From Herbaspirillum sp. CF444 (GTDB taxonomy: Bacteria > Pseudomonadota > Gammaproteobacteria > Burkholderiales > Burkholderiaceae_D), in NCBI RefSeq assembly GCF_000282135.1, contig NZ_AKJW01000016.1:62001-126000 (forward strand): a stretch of DNA of 64,000 nt, in the 5' to 3' direction. Every line of letters begins with the position of its first letter. The stretch's first letter is position 1. Below the pieces are notes generated by a model. That model saw nothing but the letters and a program-made list of their open reading frames with translations, did not search any database and was not told the DNA's origin. A program made the position numbers and the translations under genes. This document shows positions 1-8,812 of this stretch, piece by piece.

Positions 1-2692
1 CATACAACGGCACGGTGAGCGTGACGCCGTCGCGCGGCGTGCCGGGTTCGAAGTGGTAGGACAACGCCATCGACAAACCCGCCACCGTCATGGTCTTGGG
101 GAACAGCTCGGTGGTCACGCCTGCCGCTTCGTGACGCATGAGGTCGTCGCGATTCAGGAACAGCAGCTTGGAATCGGCCGCAGTCGCATCCTTGTGCCAT
201 TTCTCGAAACCAATGCCGTTGCAGATGTCCGCCGGAATCAGTTTGTCGTAGAAGGCGGCGATCAGTTCGTCGTCCACCAGCACGTCGAGGCGGCGCGATT
301 TGTGTTCGAGGTTTTCGATCTCGCGCACCAGCTTCTGGTTGTGCGCGAAGAACGGCGCGCGCGTCTCGAAGTCGCCGCCGACCAGCGCGTCGCGGATGAA
401 GATTTCGCGCGCTTCCTGCGGATTGATCAGGCCGAAGTTGATGCGGCGCTGGCTGTACACGACCAGACCGTACAAGGTCGCGCGCTCGGATGCGGTGACT
501 TGGGCGCTGCGCTTTTCCCAGCGCGGTTCGCCCCAGGATTTCTTGAGCAAGTGACCGCCGATGCGCTCCAGCCATTCCGGCTGGATCTGCGCCACGCAAC
601 GCGCATACAGGCGTGAGGTGTCGACCAGCTCGGCGGCAACGATCCACTTGCCTGCCTTTTTTTGCAAGCTGGAACCTGGCCAGATGTGAAATTTGATGCC
701 ACGCGCCCCAAGGTAATGGGAATCCTCATCCGACTTGAAACCGACGTTGCCAAGCAGGCCGGTCAGCAAGGCCGTATGCAATTGTTCGTTGGTCGCCGGC
801 GCTTCGTTCATGCGCCAGCCCTGCTCGCGCACGATGGTCAGCAGTTGCGAATGCACGTCGCGCCACTCGCGCAGACGCAGCTGCGACAGGAAGTTGGCGC
901 GGCAATGGTCTTGCAACTGGCGGTTGGATTTCTTGTGCTCGATGGCTTCTTCGAACCATTTCCAGATCTTGAGGTAACTCTGGAATTCGGACTTCTCGTC
1001 GGCGAATTTCTTGTGCGCCTGGTCGGCGGCGGCCTGCGCTTCCATCGGGCGATCGCGCGGATCCTGCACCGACAGCGCCGAGGCGATGATCAGCAATTCC
1101 GACAAACAGGCGTTCTCGCGTCCGGCCAGGATCATGCGGCCCACGCGCGGATCGAGCGGCAGCTTGGCGAGCTGATTGCCGAGCGGCGTCAGTTGGTTGA
1201 ATTCGTCGACGGCGCCCAGCTCTTGCAGCAACTGGTAGCCGTCGGCAATCGCGCGGCCCAGCGGCGGCTCAATAAAGGGGAAAGTCTCGACGTCAGCAAG
1301 ATGCAGCGACTTCATGCGCAGGATGACCGACGCCAGCGACGAGCGCAGGATTTCCGGCTCGGTGAATTTGGGACGTTGCAGGTAATCCTGCTCGTCGTAC
1401 AGGCGGATGCACACGCCCGCGGCGACACGTCCGCAACGGCCGGCGCGCTGGTTGGCGGCCGATTGCGCGACCGCTTCGATCTGCAGCTGCTCGACCTTGT
1501 TGCGATAGCTGTAGCGCTTCACGCGCGCCAGACCGGCGTCGACCACGTAACGGATGCCGGGCACGGTCAACGAAGTTTCGGCGACGTTGGTCGCCAGCAC
1601 GATGCGGCGCGCGTTGCTGGATTTGAAGACGCGCTCCTGCTCTTGCGCCGACAGGCGCGCGAACAAGGGCAGGATTTCCACGTGCGGCGGATGGTGCTTG
1701 CGCAGCGCTTCGGCGGCATCGCGGATTTCGCGTTCGCCGGGCAAGAACACCAGCACGTCGCCGGAGCCGATGCGCGCCAGTTCGTCGACGGCGTCGACCA
1801 CGGCGTCCATCAGGTCGCGTTGCTCGCGGTCCTTCTGTGCTTGCGTCGCACGGCCTTCGGCGCGGGCGCGAGCGTTGGCCACTTCCGGGGCGAGGTTGCT
1901 GCGGTCGGCATTGTCGACCGGGCGATAACGGATCTCGACCGGATACAGGCGGCCCGAGACTTCAATCACCGGCGCCGGCTTCAGCTCGCCCTTGACCTCG
2001 GTGCCGAAGTGGCGCGCAAAACGGTCGGCGTCGATGGTCGCCGAGGTGATGATGACCTTCAGGTCGGGACGCTTGGGCAGCAATTGCTTCAGGTAGCCGA
2101 GCAGGAAGTCGATGTTGAGGCTGCGTTCGTGCGCCTCGTCGATGATGATGGTGTCGTACTGGCGCAGCAGCGGATCGGTCTGCGTCTCCGCCAGCAAGAT
2201 GCCGTCCGTCATCAGCTTGACCCACGCGCCCTTGGTCAGCGTGTCGTTGAAGCGCACCTTGAAGCCGACGTGTTCGCCCGGCGGCGTGCCGAGTTCCTGC
2301 GCGATGCGCTTGGCGGTCGACGACGCGGCGATGCGGCGCGGCTGGGTATGGCCGATCAGGCCTTTTTCGCCGCGGCCGAGCTGCAGGCAGATTTTCGGTA
2401 ACTGCGTGGTCTTGCCGGAACCGGTCTCGCCGCTGACGATAATGACCTGGTTGGCTTGCAAGGCGTCGGCGATTTCCTGGCGGCGGCCGGAAACCGGCAG
2501 CTCTTCGGGGAAGGTGATCTCGGGCAGCGGGTTGCGTACAGGTGGTGCGGGCGGCGCGGACTGCGCGCGCTCCGGGCGTTGCTGAGTACGTTGGCCTTGC
2601 GGCTTTTGCTGGCGTTCGCCGTGCTCGGGACGACGGGCTTCCTTGCTTGGCGAAGGGGGCGGATTTTTGGGGGGTGGATTCGTGACGGACAT
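1..2692 (-). CDS. hrpA: ATP-dependent RNA helicase HrpA (C-terminus off window)
   Basis: DEAH-box RNA helicase of the HrpA family, which acts on mRNA and stalled ribosomes in the cytoplasm. About 897 residues are visible, against about 1300 in full-length HrpA, so the C-terminal part lies beyond base 1. The ATG at 2690-2692 is followed by a proline- and basic-rich N-terminal tail of about 55 residues. Walker A GETGSGKT is at residues 88-95 and the DEAH box at 185-188 (bases 2129-2140). Motif III (SAT) and a QRAGRCGR motif VI can also be read. The frame stays open to the window edge without a stop. The gene is divergent from argA with a 144-base spacer. HrpB is the nearest alternative, but the N-terminal layout and length fit HrpA better. 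Confidence 0.93.
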   Translation of the reverse strand, partial: MSVTNPPPKNPPPSPSKEARRPEHGERQQKPQGQRTQQRPERAQSAPPAPPVRNPLPEITFPEELPVSGRRQEIADALQANQVIIVSGETGSGKTTQLPKICLQLGRGEKGLIGHTQPRRIAASSTAKRIAQELGTPPGEHVGFKVRFNDTLTKGAWVKLMTDGILLAETQTDPLLRQYDTIIIDEAHERSLNIDFLLGYLKQLLPKRPDLKVIITSATIDADRFARHFGTEVKGELKPAPVIEVSGRLYPVEIRYRPVDNADRSNLAPEVANARARAEGRATQAQKDREQRDLMDAVVDAVDELARIGSGDVLVFLPGEREIRDAAEALRKHHPPHVEILPLFARLSAQEQERVFKSSNARRIVLATNVAETSLTVPGIRYVVDAGLARVKRYSYRNKVEQLQIEAVAQSAANQRAGRCGRVAAGVCIRLYDEQDYLQRPKFTEPEILRSSLASVILRMKSLHLADVETFPFIEPPLGRAIADGYQLLQELGAVDEFNQLTPLGNQLAKLPLDPRVGRMILAGRENACLSELLIIASALSVQDPRDRPMEAQAAADQAHKKFADEKSEFQSYLKIWKWFEEAIEHKKSNRQLQDHCRANFLSQLRLREWRDVHSQLLTIVREQGWRMNEAPATNEQLHTALLTGLLGNVGFKSDEDSHYLGARGIKFHIWPGSSLQKKAGKWIVAAELVDTSRLYARCVAQIQPEWLERIGGHLLKKSWGEPRWEKRSAQVTASERATLYGLVVYSQRRINFGLINPQEAREIFIRDALVGGDFETRAPFFAHNQKLVREIENLEHKSRRLDVLVDDELIAAFYDKLIPADICNGIGFEKWHKDATAADSKLLFLNRDDLMRHEAAGVTTELFPKTMTVAGLSMALSYHFEPGTPRDGVTLTVPLY

Positions 2693-2832
2693 GACAGGCG
2701 GCATTATACCTGCCGCTGGGGCATCCTTGTGGTACGAGCCCGCTCCGCCCGCTATCGCGGCAGTGTTGTTGTCAGCCACTACCCGTGCGGGATGCACCTG
2801 CATGGAGCAGCACCAGATTTCCCATGGATGGT

Positions 2833-2838
2833 TATAAT
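2833..2838 (+). promoter_or_regulatory. candidate -10 element overlapping the argA start
   Basis: A perfect TATAAT hexamer overlaps the first candidate ATG of argA. I see no good -35 at 16-18 bases upstream. If it is used, initiation would fall at about 2845-2846, coincident with the second in-frame ATG, giving a nearly leaderless message. Confidence 0.35.
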
Positions 2839-4165
2839 GCGCAACATGGAAAATGACACCGATTACGCCAGTTTCGTGGCGTGGCTGCGCTCCGTCGCAC
2901 CTTATGTACATGCCTTTCGCGGCAAGACCTTCGTGGTCGCCTTTCCGGGCGAACTGGTGACGGCAGGCGGCCTGGCCGTGCTGGCGCAGGACTTGTCCCT
3001 GCTGCACGCCCTCGGCATCCGCATTGTCGTGGTGCACGGCTCGCGACCGCAGGTTGAAGAACAACTGGCGCTGCGTAACGTGGAAGCGCGCTTCCACAAC
3101 GGCCTGCGCATCACCGACCCGGCCGCGCTGGAATGCGCCAAGGAAGCCGCCGGCGAATTGCGCCTGGACATCGAGGCCGCCTTCAGCCAGGGCTTGCCGA
3201 ACACCCCGATGGCGCATGCGGCGATCCGAGTCATTTCCGGCAACTTTGTCACGGCGCGCCCGATGGGCGTGATCGACGGCGCCGACCTGCAACTGACCGG
3301 CATCGTCCGCAAAGTCGCGGCCGACACCATTCACCCCATCCTCAACGCGGGCGGCATCGTGCTGCTGTCGCCGCTGGGTTTCTCGCCGACCGGCGAAGCC
3401 TTCAACCTGGCGATGGAAGACGTGGCGGTAACCGCCGCCATCGCCCTGCGCGCCGAGAAACTGATTTTCCTGAGCGAAACGCCGCTGATGCACGATGCCG
3501 GCGGCACCGACATCCGCGAGCTGTCCTCGCACCAGGCCGAAGCCGTGCTGCTGGCCAACTTCCTGCCGCCGGACGCCGCCTTCTACCTGAAGAACGCCGT
3601 CAAGGCCTGTAACGCCGGCGTGTCGCGCGCGCACATCGTGCCGTTCGCCACCGACGGATCGGTGCTGCTGGAGCTGTTTACCCATGACGGTATCGGCACC
3701 ATGATCACCTACGAGAATCTGGAAAGCCTGCGCGAAGCCACCATCGAAGACGTCGGCGGCATCCTCAAGCTGATCGAGCCGCTGGAAGCCGACGGCACGC
3801 TGGTCAAGCGCGGCCGCGAACTGATCGAACGCGAGATCCATTACTTCTCGGTGATCGAGCATGACAACGTGATTTTCGGCTGTGCCGCGCTCTATCCTTT
3901 CCCGAAGGAAAGAATGGGCGAGATGGCCTGCCTCACCGTCAATCCGGAAGTCCAGGCACAAGGCGACGGCGAGCGCATCCTCAAGCACATCGAAACGCGC
4001 GCGCGCGAATCGGGCCTGACCAAACTGTTCGTGCTGACCACGCGCACCTCGCACTGGTTCATGCGGCGCGGCTTCGTGCTCGCGACGGTGGACGACCTGC
4101 CCAAGGACAGGCAACACATGTATAACTGGCAACGCAAGTCGCTGGTGCTGATCAAGAATCTATAA
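2837..4165 (+). CDS. argA: N-acetylglutamate synthase (amino-acid kinase + GNAT)
   Basis: Catalyses acetyl-CoA + L-glutamate to N-acetylglutamate, the first step of arginine synthesis. The N-terminal amino-acid-kinase-like domain spans residues 20-290 (FRGKTFVV, VVHGSRPQ, NAGGIVLLSPLG). A C-terminal GNAT acetyltransferase domain spans about 295-440 and includes the fold segment with CLTVNPEVQAQGDGE. At 442 residues it matches the classical two-domain ArgA length. The ATG at 2837 is preferred for length. A second in-frame ATG at 2846 is possible, because a perfect TATAAT at 2833-2838 overlaps the first start codon and would place the transcript start near 2845. The frame is open further upstream but without a plausible start. 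It stands alone, divergent from hrpA. Confidence 0.95.
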   Translation: MRNMENDTDYASFVAWLRSVAPYVHAFRGKTFVVAFPGELVTAGGLAVLAQDLSLLHALGIRIVVVHGSRPQVEEQLALRNVEARFHNGLRITDPAALECAKEAAGELRLDIEAAFSQGLPNTPMAHAAIRVISGNFVTARPMGVIDGADLQLTGIVRKVAADTIHPILNAGGIVLLSPLGFSPTGEAFNLAMEDVAVTAAIALRAEKLIFLSETPLMHDAGGTDIRELSSHQAEAVLLANFLPPDAAFYLKNAVKACNAGVSRAHIVPFATDGSVLLELFTHDGIGTMITYENLESLREATIEDVGGILKLIEPLEADGTLVKRGRELIEREIHYFSVIEHDNVIFGCAALYPFPKERMGEMACLTVNPEVQAQGDGERILKHIETRARESGLTKLFVLTTRTSHWFMRRGFVLATVDDLPKDRQHMYNWQRKSLVLIKNL

Positions 4166-4283
4166 TGATGAAGTCAGGACGTGAGATTGCAGAGCGCACT
4201 CAACCGCTGAGCCTCTTCCCGAAGTCACATGGTTCTCATGTCCGCCCCCTGAATTACTCAATTGTTTCACACAAGGAATCAAC

Positions 4284-4559
4284 ATGGCACGCATGATCCA
4301 TTGCATCAAACTGAACAAGGAAGCCGAAGGCCTCGACTTCCCGCCGTACCCGGGCGAACTGGGCAAGCGCATTTACGAAAGCGTGTCGAAGGAAGCATGG
4401 GCCGGCTGGCTCAAGCACCAGACCATGCTGGTCAACGAAAACCGCCTGATGCTGGCCGATGCGCGCGCGCGCAAATACCTGGCCGTGCAGATGGAAAAGC
4501 ATTTCTTCGGCGAAGGCGCTGATGCGGCGCAAGGCTACGTCCCACCGCCAAGCGAGTAA
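4284..4559 (+). CDS. yggX: probable Fe(2+)-trafficking protein YggX
   Basis: Small cytoplasmic protein of the YggX family, linked to iron handling and protection of Fe-S proteins from oxidation. At 91 residues it matches the family length. It keeps the conserved Cys7 (MARMIHC), the [10 protein letters not shown] segment (about residues 22-31) and SKEAW...QTMLVNE. The start is fixed by an AAGGAA Shine-Dalgarno about 8 bases upstream. It is monocistronic and followed by a strong hairpin at 4570-4596. Confidence 0.95.
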   Translation: MARMIHCIKLNKEAEGLDFPPYPGELGKRIYESVSKEAWAGWLKHQTMLVNENRLMLADARARKYLAVQMEKHFFGEGADAAQGYVPPPSE

Positions 4560-4569
4560 GTTGTTCTCC

Positions 4570-4602
4570 GGTTCAGGCGCGTCCGCCGCCTGAACCGTTT
4601 CT
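4570..4602 (+). terminator. terminator hairpin downstream of yggX
   Basis: Perfect 10-bp stem (GGTTCAGGCG at 4570-4579 with CGCCTGAACC at 4587-4596) and a 7-base loop, followed by a short, imperfect T-rich stretch. The stem is strong but the T tract is weak. Confidence 0.6.
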
Positions 4603-4810
4603 CCCCTCCCTTGCCGTTCTCCCGTCCGCTTCATCACCATTCTCTTCGTCGGCTCCTGAGCGCCACGGATTTTTTGCGTCGTTTGCCGGTTTGTCCGGCC
4701 TATCCTCATCATGCCGCCGTCATTCCGCCTTCATGCGACAATCGATAGAATACGCATCACTGCTGACCGCCGCTGACTTTCCGTCCCCTTGATCATCCAT
4801 TCAGGAAAAC

Positions 4811-7561
4811 ATGCCTCTGCTCCGTCCCGCATCCTTTTCTCGTCGCATTGCCCGTTATACCTTTCCGCTACTCCTGACTCTTGCTGCCGCCACCGCGGCC
4901 AAAGCTGCCGATGCGCCTGTCGCACTGCCGTCCGGCGTCACGCAAGGGCCGTCCGCCGAAGGCATCAGCGAATACCGCTTCGGCAACGGCTTCAAGCTTT
5001 TACTCATGCCCGACGCCAGCAAACCGACCGTCACCCTCAACATGACGTATCTGGTCGGCTCGCGCCAGGAGAATTACGGCGAGACCGGCATGGCGCATCT
5101 GCTGGAACATCTGATGTTCAAAGGCACGCCGCAGCACGGCGCGATCCCGCAGGAATTCAGCAAGCGCGGCATGAACTTCAACGGCACCACCTCGCTGGAC
5201 CGCACCAACTATTACGAATTCTTCCCCGCCGGCGACGAGAACCTGCAATGGGCCATAGTCATGGAAGCCGACCGCATGCTGAACTCCTTCATCGCGCGCA
5301 AGGACCTGGACAGCGAGATGACGGTGGTGCGCAACGAATTTGAAAGCGGCGAAAATTCGCCCAGCTCGGTCATGGTCAAGCGCATGCAAAGCGTCGCCTT
5401 CGACTGGCACAACTACGGCAACGCCACCATCGGCAACCGCAGCGACATCGAGCACGTCAAGATCGAGAACCTGCAAGCCTTCTACCGCACTTACTACCAG
5501 CCCGACAACGCGGTGTTGCTGATCGCCGGCAAGTTCGATCCTGCCAAGGTGCTGGAATGGGTCAATCAAAGCTTCGGCAAGATGGCGAAACCGGCGCGCA
5601 CGCTGCCCGACTTCTGGACGGTGGAACCGACCCAGGACGGCGAACGCCAGTTCACCATCCGTCGCAGCGGCGACGTGCAGCTGGTCTATGTCGGCTACAA
5701 GATCCCGGCAGGCCTGCACATCGATTCGGACGCCATCGGCATTGCGGCCGACATCCTGGCCGACACGCCCAACGGTCGCCTGCACAAGCTGCTGGTGGAG
5801 ACCGGCAAGGCCAGCTCCATCCTGCAATTCCAGCTGGGCGGTTATGCGCCGGGACTGCAAATCATCGGCGCCGTGGTCAAGAAAGGCGAAGCGCTGGAAC
5901 CGGTGCGCCAGGCGCTGACCGACGCCATCGAATCCTTCGCCGCCACGCCGCCGACGGAAGCCGAGATGGCGCGCGTGCGCATCAGCAACGCCAATGCTTA
6001 CGAAAAACTGTTGAGCGACCACCAGCGCATCGGCATCGCCCTGTCCAACGTGCTGGCGCTGGGCGACTGGCGCCTGCTGTTTGCCGGCCGCGATCAGATC
6101 GCAAAGATGACATCACCGCAAGTCGCCGCCGCGGCGGCAAGCTATTTCCGTCGCGACAACCGCACCGTCGGCCTGTTCATCCCCGAAGACCAGCCGCAGC
6201 GCAGCGACATTCCGGCAGCGCCGGGCATCGACAGCGTGCTGCAGAATTACCAGCCGCGCGCCGCCATCGCCACCGGCGAAGCCTTCGATTCCTCACCGGC
6301 CAATCTGGACCGGCGCACCCAGCACATCCGCGTCGGCGGACTCAAGCTGGCGCTGCTGCCGAAGAAAACGCGCGGCCAGAGCGTGTCGGTCAGCATGAAA
6401 CTGGATTGGGGCGACGCCCAAAGCCTGTTCGGCAAGCGGACCGTCGCCGGCATCACCGGCGAAATGCTGGGACGCGGCAGCCAATCGATGACGCGCGAAC
6501 AACTGGCCGATGAATTCGCCCGTCTGAAGATCAGCGGCGGCGTCTACAACTTCCAGACCACGCGCGGCAACCTCGACGCCGCCCTGCGCCTGATGGCCGA
6601 CGTCCTGCAGCATCCGCGCTTCGACGCCGCCGAGTTCGAACAGCTGCGCAAGCAAACCCTGGTCAGCCTGGAATCCTCGCGCAACGATCCGACCTCGCGC
6701 GCGCAGGAAGCGCTGGCCAAGCACTTCGACCACTATCCGGCCGGCGACTGGCGCGCAGCACGCTCGCTGGACCAACGCATCGCCGCAGTGCAAGCGCTGT
6801 CGCTCGATGACGTCAAAGCCTTCCATCGCGATTTCTACGGCGCCTCCTCGGGCGAAATCGCCATCGTCGGCGACTTCGACTCCGACGCCGCCGCGCGCAC
6901 CATCCAGCAAAGTCTCGCCAACTGGACCAGCGCAGCGCCTTATCAGCGCGTGCTGCAAGACTATGCCGACATCGCGCCGGCGCGCCTGACGATCGATACC
7001 CCGGACAAGGAAAACGGCACCTTCATCGCCCGCCTCAACCTTGACATGCGCGACGAAGACCCCGACTATCCGGCGCTGGTCGTCGCCAACTACCTGATCG
7101 GCGGCGCCAGCCTCAAATCGCGCCTGGCCGACCGCGTGCGCCAGCGTGAAGGTCTGTCGTACAGCATCAGTTCATTCTTGTCGGTCAGCGCCATCAGCAA
7201 CGCGGCGCAAATCGGCATCGGCGCCATCGCCGCACCACAGAATCTGGCCAAGGTCGACGCCGCCATTCGCGAAGAATTGCAGCGCGTGCTCAAGGACGGT
7301 TTCACACAAGAGGAACTCGACCGCGCCAAATCCGGCATCCGCCAGCAACGCGAACAGGCACGCGCGCAAGACGACACCATCAGCAACGGCTGGGTCAATC
7401 TGCTGGACCTGGATCGCACCTATGCGTGGGCGGCGCAGCTGGATCAGCGTATTGCGGCATTGACGCTGGATCAAATCAACGACGTCGTGCGCAAACGCCT
7501 CACGCTCGACAAAATGAGTGTCGTGATTGCGCGGGATGAGAGCAAGGCGAAGCAGCCTTGA
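4811..7561 (+). CDS. exported M16 family zinc metallopeptidase (pitrilysin-like)
   Basis: Secreted or periplasmic insulinase/pitrilysin-family peptidase of 916 residues. A signal peptide covers residues 1-33 (basic start, hydrophobic core, AKAAD cleavage region). The N-terminal M16 domain carries the inverted zinc motif H96-L-L-E99-H100, and the third ligand Glu176 lies exactly 76 residues after the second His, as in the family. A second, inactive M16 domain (about residues 500-900, no HxxEH) follows, the usual single-chain duplication. The start is supported by AGGAAA a few bases upstream of the ATG. No partner subunit gene is adjacent, consistent with both halves being on one chain. The substrate cannot be read from the sequence. 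Confidence 0.92.
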   Translation: MPLLRPASFSRRIARYTFPLLLTLAAATAAKAADAPVALPSGVTQGPSAEGISEYRFGNGFKLLLMPDASKPTVTLNMTYLVGSRQENYGETGMAHLLEHLMFKGTPQHGAIPQEFSKRGMNFNGTTSLDRTNYYEFFPAGDENLQWAIVMEADRMLNSFIARKDLDSEMTVVRNEFESGENSPSSVMVKRMQSVAFDWHNYGNATIGNRSDIEHVKIENLQAFYRTYYQPDNAVLLIAGKFDPAKVLEWVNQSFGKMAKPARTLPDFWTVEPTQDGERQFTIRRSGDVQLVYVGYKIPAGLHIDSDAIGIAADILADTPNGRLHKLLVETGKASSILQFQLGGYAPGLQIIGAVVKKGEALEPVRQALTDAIESFAATPPTEAEMARVRISNANAYEKLLSDHQRIGIALSNVLALGDWRLLFAGRDQIAKMTSPQVAAAAASYFRRDNRTVGLFIPEDQPQRSDIPAAPGIDSVLQNYQPRAAIATGEAFDSSPANLDRRTQHIRVGGLKLALLPKKTRGQSVSVSMKLDWGDAQSLFGKRTVAGITGEMLGRGSQSMTREQLADEFARLKISGGVYNFQTTRGNLDAALRLMADVLQHPRFDAAEFEQLRKQTLVSLESSRNDPTSRAQEALAKHFDHYPAGDWRAARSLDQRIAAVQALSLDDVKAFHRDFYGASSGEIAIVGDFDSDAAARTIQQSLANWTSAAPYQRVLQDYADIAPARLTIDTPDKENGTFIARLNLDMRDEDPDYPALVVANYLIGGASLKSRLADRVRQREGLSYSISSFLSVSAISNAAQIGIGAIAAPQNLAKVDAAIREELQRVLKDGFTQEELDRAKSGIRQQREQARAQDDTISNGWVNLLDLDRTYAWAAQLDQRIAALTLDQINDVVRKRLTLDKMSVVIARDESKAKQP

Positions 7562-7607
7562 GCGATGTTTTGTTGACGTGAACGGGCGTCTGCAGATGCG
7601 CTGACGT

Positions 7608-7639
7608 CACTGGGTCCCAGCGTTCGCTGGGACGACGGA
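7608..7639. repeat. 32-base hairpin repeat, copy 1
   Basis: Begins CACTGGGTCC and ends GGACGACGGA, as does copy 2 at 7994-8025. The 12 central bases (CAGCGTTCGCTG) form the hairpin and differ wholly from copy 2 while keeping self-complementarity. It resembles the short GC-rich hairpin repeats scattered through betaproteobacterial genomes. Confidence 0.65.
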
Positions 7640-7736
7640 GTAAGTGCCTATCACGAAAGATAGCAAGCACGATGCCGAAGGCGAGCTCCCCCAGGCAAAG
7701 CGAAGCGAGCCGGTTCGGCAGTTCCGCTTGGAGCCA

Positions 7737-7832
7737 GCCGGTGATGCGATGCGAAAAATGGATTAAGAAGGAAAAACTGTTTGAGCGAAGCGAGTTTTTT
7801 TCCTTCCCATTTTTTGCTTCGCAGCACCGGGC
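7737..7832. repeat. large imperfect inverted repeat (about 40-base arms)
   Basis: Left arm 7737-7778 and right arm 7793-7832 are imperfect reverse complements around a 14-base loop (7779-7792) that contains GAGCGAAGCG. The arms pair over the GCCGGTG / CACCGGGC ends, the GCGAAAAATGG / CCATTTTTTGC middle and the AAGGAAAAACT / AGTTTTTTTCCTT inner part. It could be a non-autonomous repeat or a transcription-stopping hairpin. Confidence 0.55.
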
Positions 7833-7872
7833 ACCCCCGAAGGGGGCTGGATCCCGCGGCCGCCTTCTTTTG

Positions 7873-7904
7873 CTTACTTTTCTTGGCGGAGCAAGAAAAG
7901 TGAG
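7873..7904. repeat. 13-bp palindrome with 6-base loop
   Basis: CTTACTTTTCTTG at 7873-7885 pairs with CAAGAAAAGTGAG at 7892-7904 with a single G-T type mismatch. From memory this [17 protein letters not shown] palindrome recurs between genes in many Burkholderiales. I could not count copies here. Confidence 0.5.
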
Positions 7905-7993
7905 CGGCTGCCGGGCCGCCCCCGGCAACCCCGATTGCGCGCAGAAAGAACAGAATCAGCTACAGACGAACAACCAGCCGAAACAACGAACGC

Positions 7994-8025
7994 CACTGGG
8001 TCCTGACTTCCGTCAGGACGACGGA
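7994..8025. repeat. 32-base hairpin repeat, copy 2
   Basis: Same length and outer 10 bases as copy 1 (7608-7639). The central 12 bases are TGACTTCCGTCA, a different but still self-complementary core, so the two copies show compensatory change in the stem. Confidence 0.65.
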
Positions 8026-8049
8026 GAAACATTCAAGATTCTCCGAAAT

Positions 8050-8079
8050 AAAAAAGCCGCCCAACAAGGCGGCTTTTTT
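8050..8079 (-). terminator. bidirectional Rho-independent terminator after rpiA
   Basis: The stem GCCGCC / GGCGGC with a CAACAA loop is flanked by A6 and T6, so it can stop transcription from either side. It lies 28 bases past the rpiA stop codon. Confidence 0.85.
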
Positions 8080-8106
8080 CACAAACGCAGAGGAAAACGA
8101 AAGTCG

Positions 8107-8778
8107 TCAGAACTCCAACTTCTTGACGCCTTCCGAAGTCCCCAACAAACATACATTCGCACCCTGACGCGCAAACAGACCAACCGTCACAACACCCACG
8201 ATATTGTTGATCGCGGCTTCAATCTCCGCCGGTTCAGTGATGCTCAACCCCACCGCATCCAGAATATTGCAACCATTGTCGGTCACCAAGGGCTTGCCAT
8301 CCTTCATGCGCAACTTCGCCTCGCAGCCCAGCGCCGACAACTTGCGCGCCGCCACGCTGGTGGCCATCGGAATCACTTCCACCGGCAGCGGGAACTTGCC
8401 CAGCACGTCCACCAGCTTGGAGCCGTCGGCGATGCAGACGAACTTCTGCGCCACCGACGCCACGATCTTCTCGCGCGTCAACGCCGCGCCACCGCCCTTG
8501 ATCATCGCGCCCGCAGCGTTGATCTCGTCGGCGCCGTCGATGTAGACCGGCATGGTTTCCACGTCGTTGAGATCGAAGACCTTGATGCCGTGGCCGCGCA
8601 GGCGTTCGGCGGTCGCTTCCGAAGAAGCCACGGCGCCCTTGATGCGGTCCTTGATTTTGGCCAGTTCATCGATGAAGAAATTGGCGGTCGAGCCGGTGCC
8701 GACGCCGATGATTTCACCGTCGACCACGTATTCGATGGCGGCACGCGCCACCGCTTGTTTGAGTTCGTCTTGAGTCAT
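8107..8778 (-). CDS. rpiA: ribose-5-phosphate isomerase A
   Basis: Interconverts ribose-5-phosphate and ribulose-5-phosphate in the non-oxidative pentose-phosphate pathway. At 223 residues it is the usual length. It has the GTGST phosphate loop (27-31), DGADE (81-85) and [11 protein letters not shown] (94-104) with the catalytic base Glu103 at the same number as in E. coli. It lies 34 bases downstream of the antiporter gene on the same strand and is followed by a strong terminator, so the two may share a transcript. No obvious Shine-Dalgarno precedes the ATG, which would fit translation from a shared message. Confidence 0.96.
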   Translation of the reverse strand: MTQDELKQAVARAAIEYVVDGEIIGVGTGSTANFFIDELAKIKDRIKGAVASSEATAERLRGHGIKVFDLNDVETMPVYIDGADEINAAGAMIKGGGAALTREKIVASVAQKFVCIADGSKLVDVLGKFPLPVEVIPMATSVAARKLSALGCEAKLRMKDGKPLVTDNGCNILDAVGLSITEPAEIEAAINNIVGVVTVGLFARQGANVCLLGTSEGVKKLEF

Positions 8779-8812
8779 GACAGAGTAAGAAAAAAGTTAA
8801 AGCGAATCGGGG

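Larger units (their letters stand above)
7562..8106. repeat. gene-free region made of dispersed palindromic repeats
   Basis: This 545-base gap between the peptidase and rpiA holds several repeat types. There are two 32-base hairpin elements (7608-7639 and 7994-8025), a large imperfect inverted repeat (7737-7832), a 13-bp palindrome (7873-7904) and the rpiA terminator (8050-8079). Open frames here are low-complexity and overlap the palindromes, so no gene is called. Confidence 0.7.

Noticed and set aside
662-2401. 579-codon plus-strand frame opposite hrpA
   Set aside because: Mirror of the HrpA coding strand; HrpA motifs on the minus strand are unambiguous.
7500-7928. 142-codon minus-strand frame between peptidase and rpiA
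   Set aside because: Built from palindromic repeat sequence; such frames are commonly mis-annotated as hypothetical proteins.
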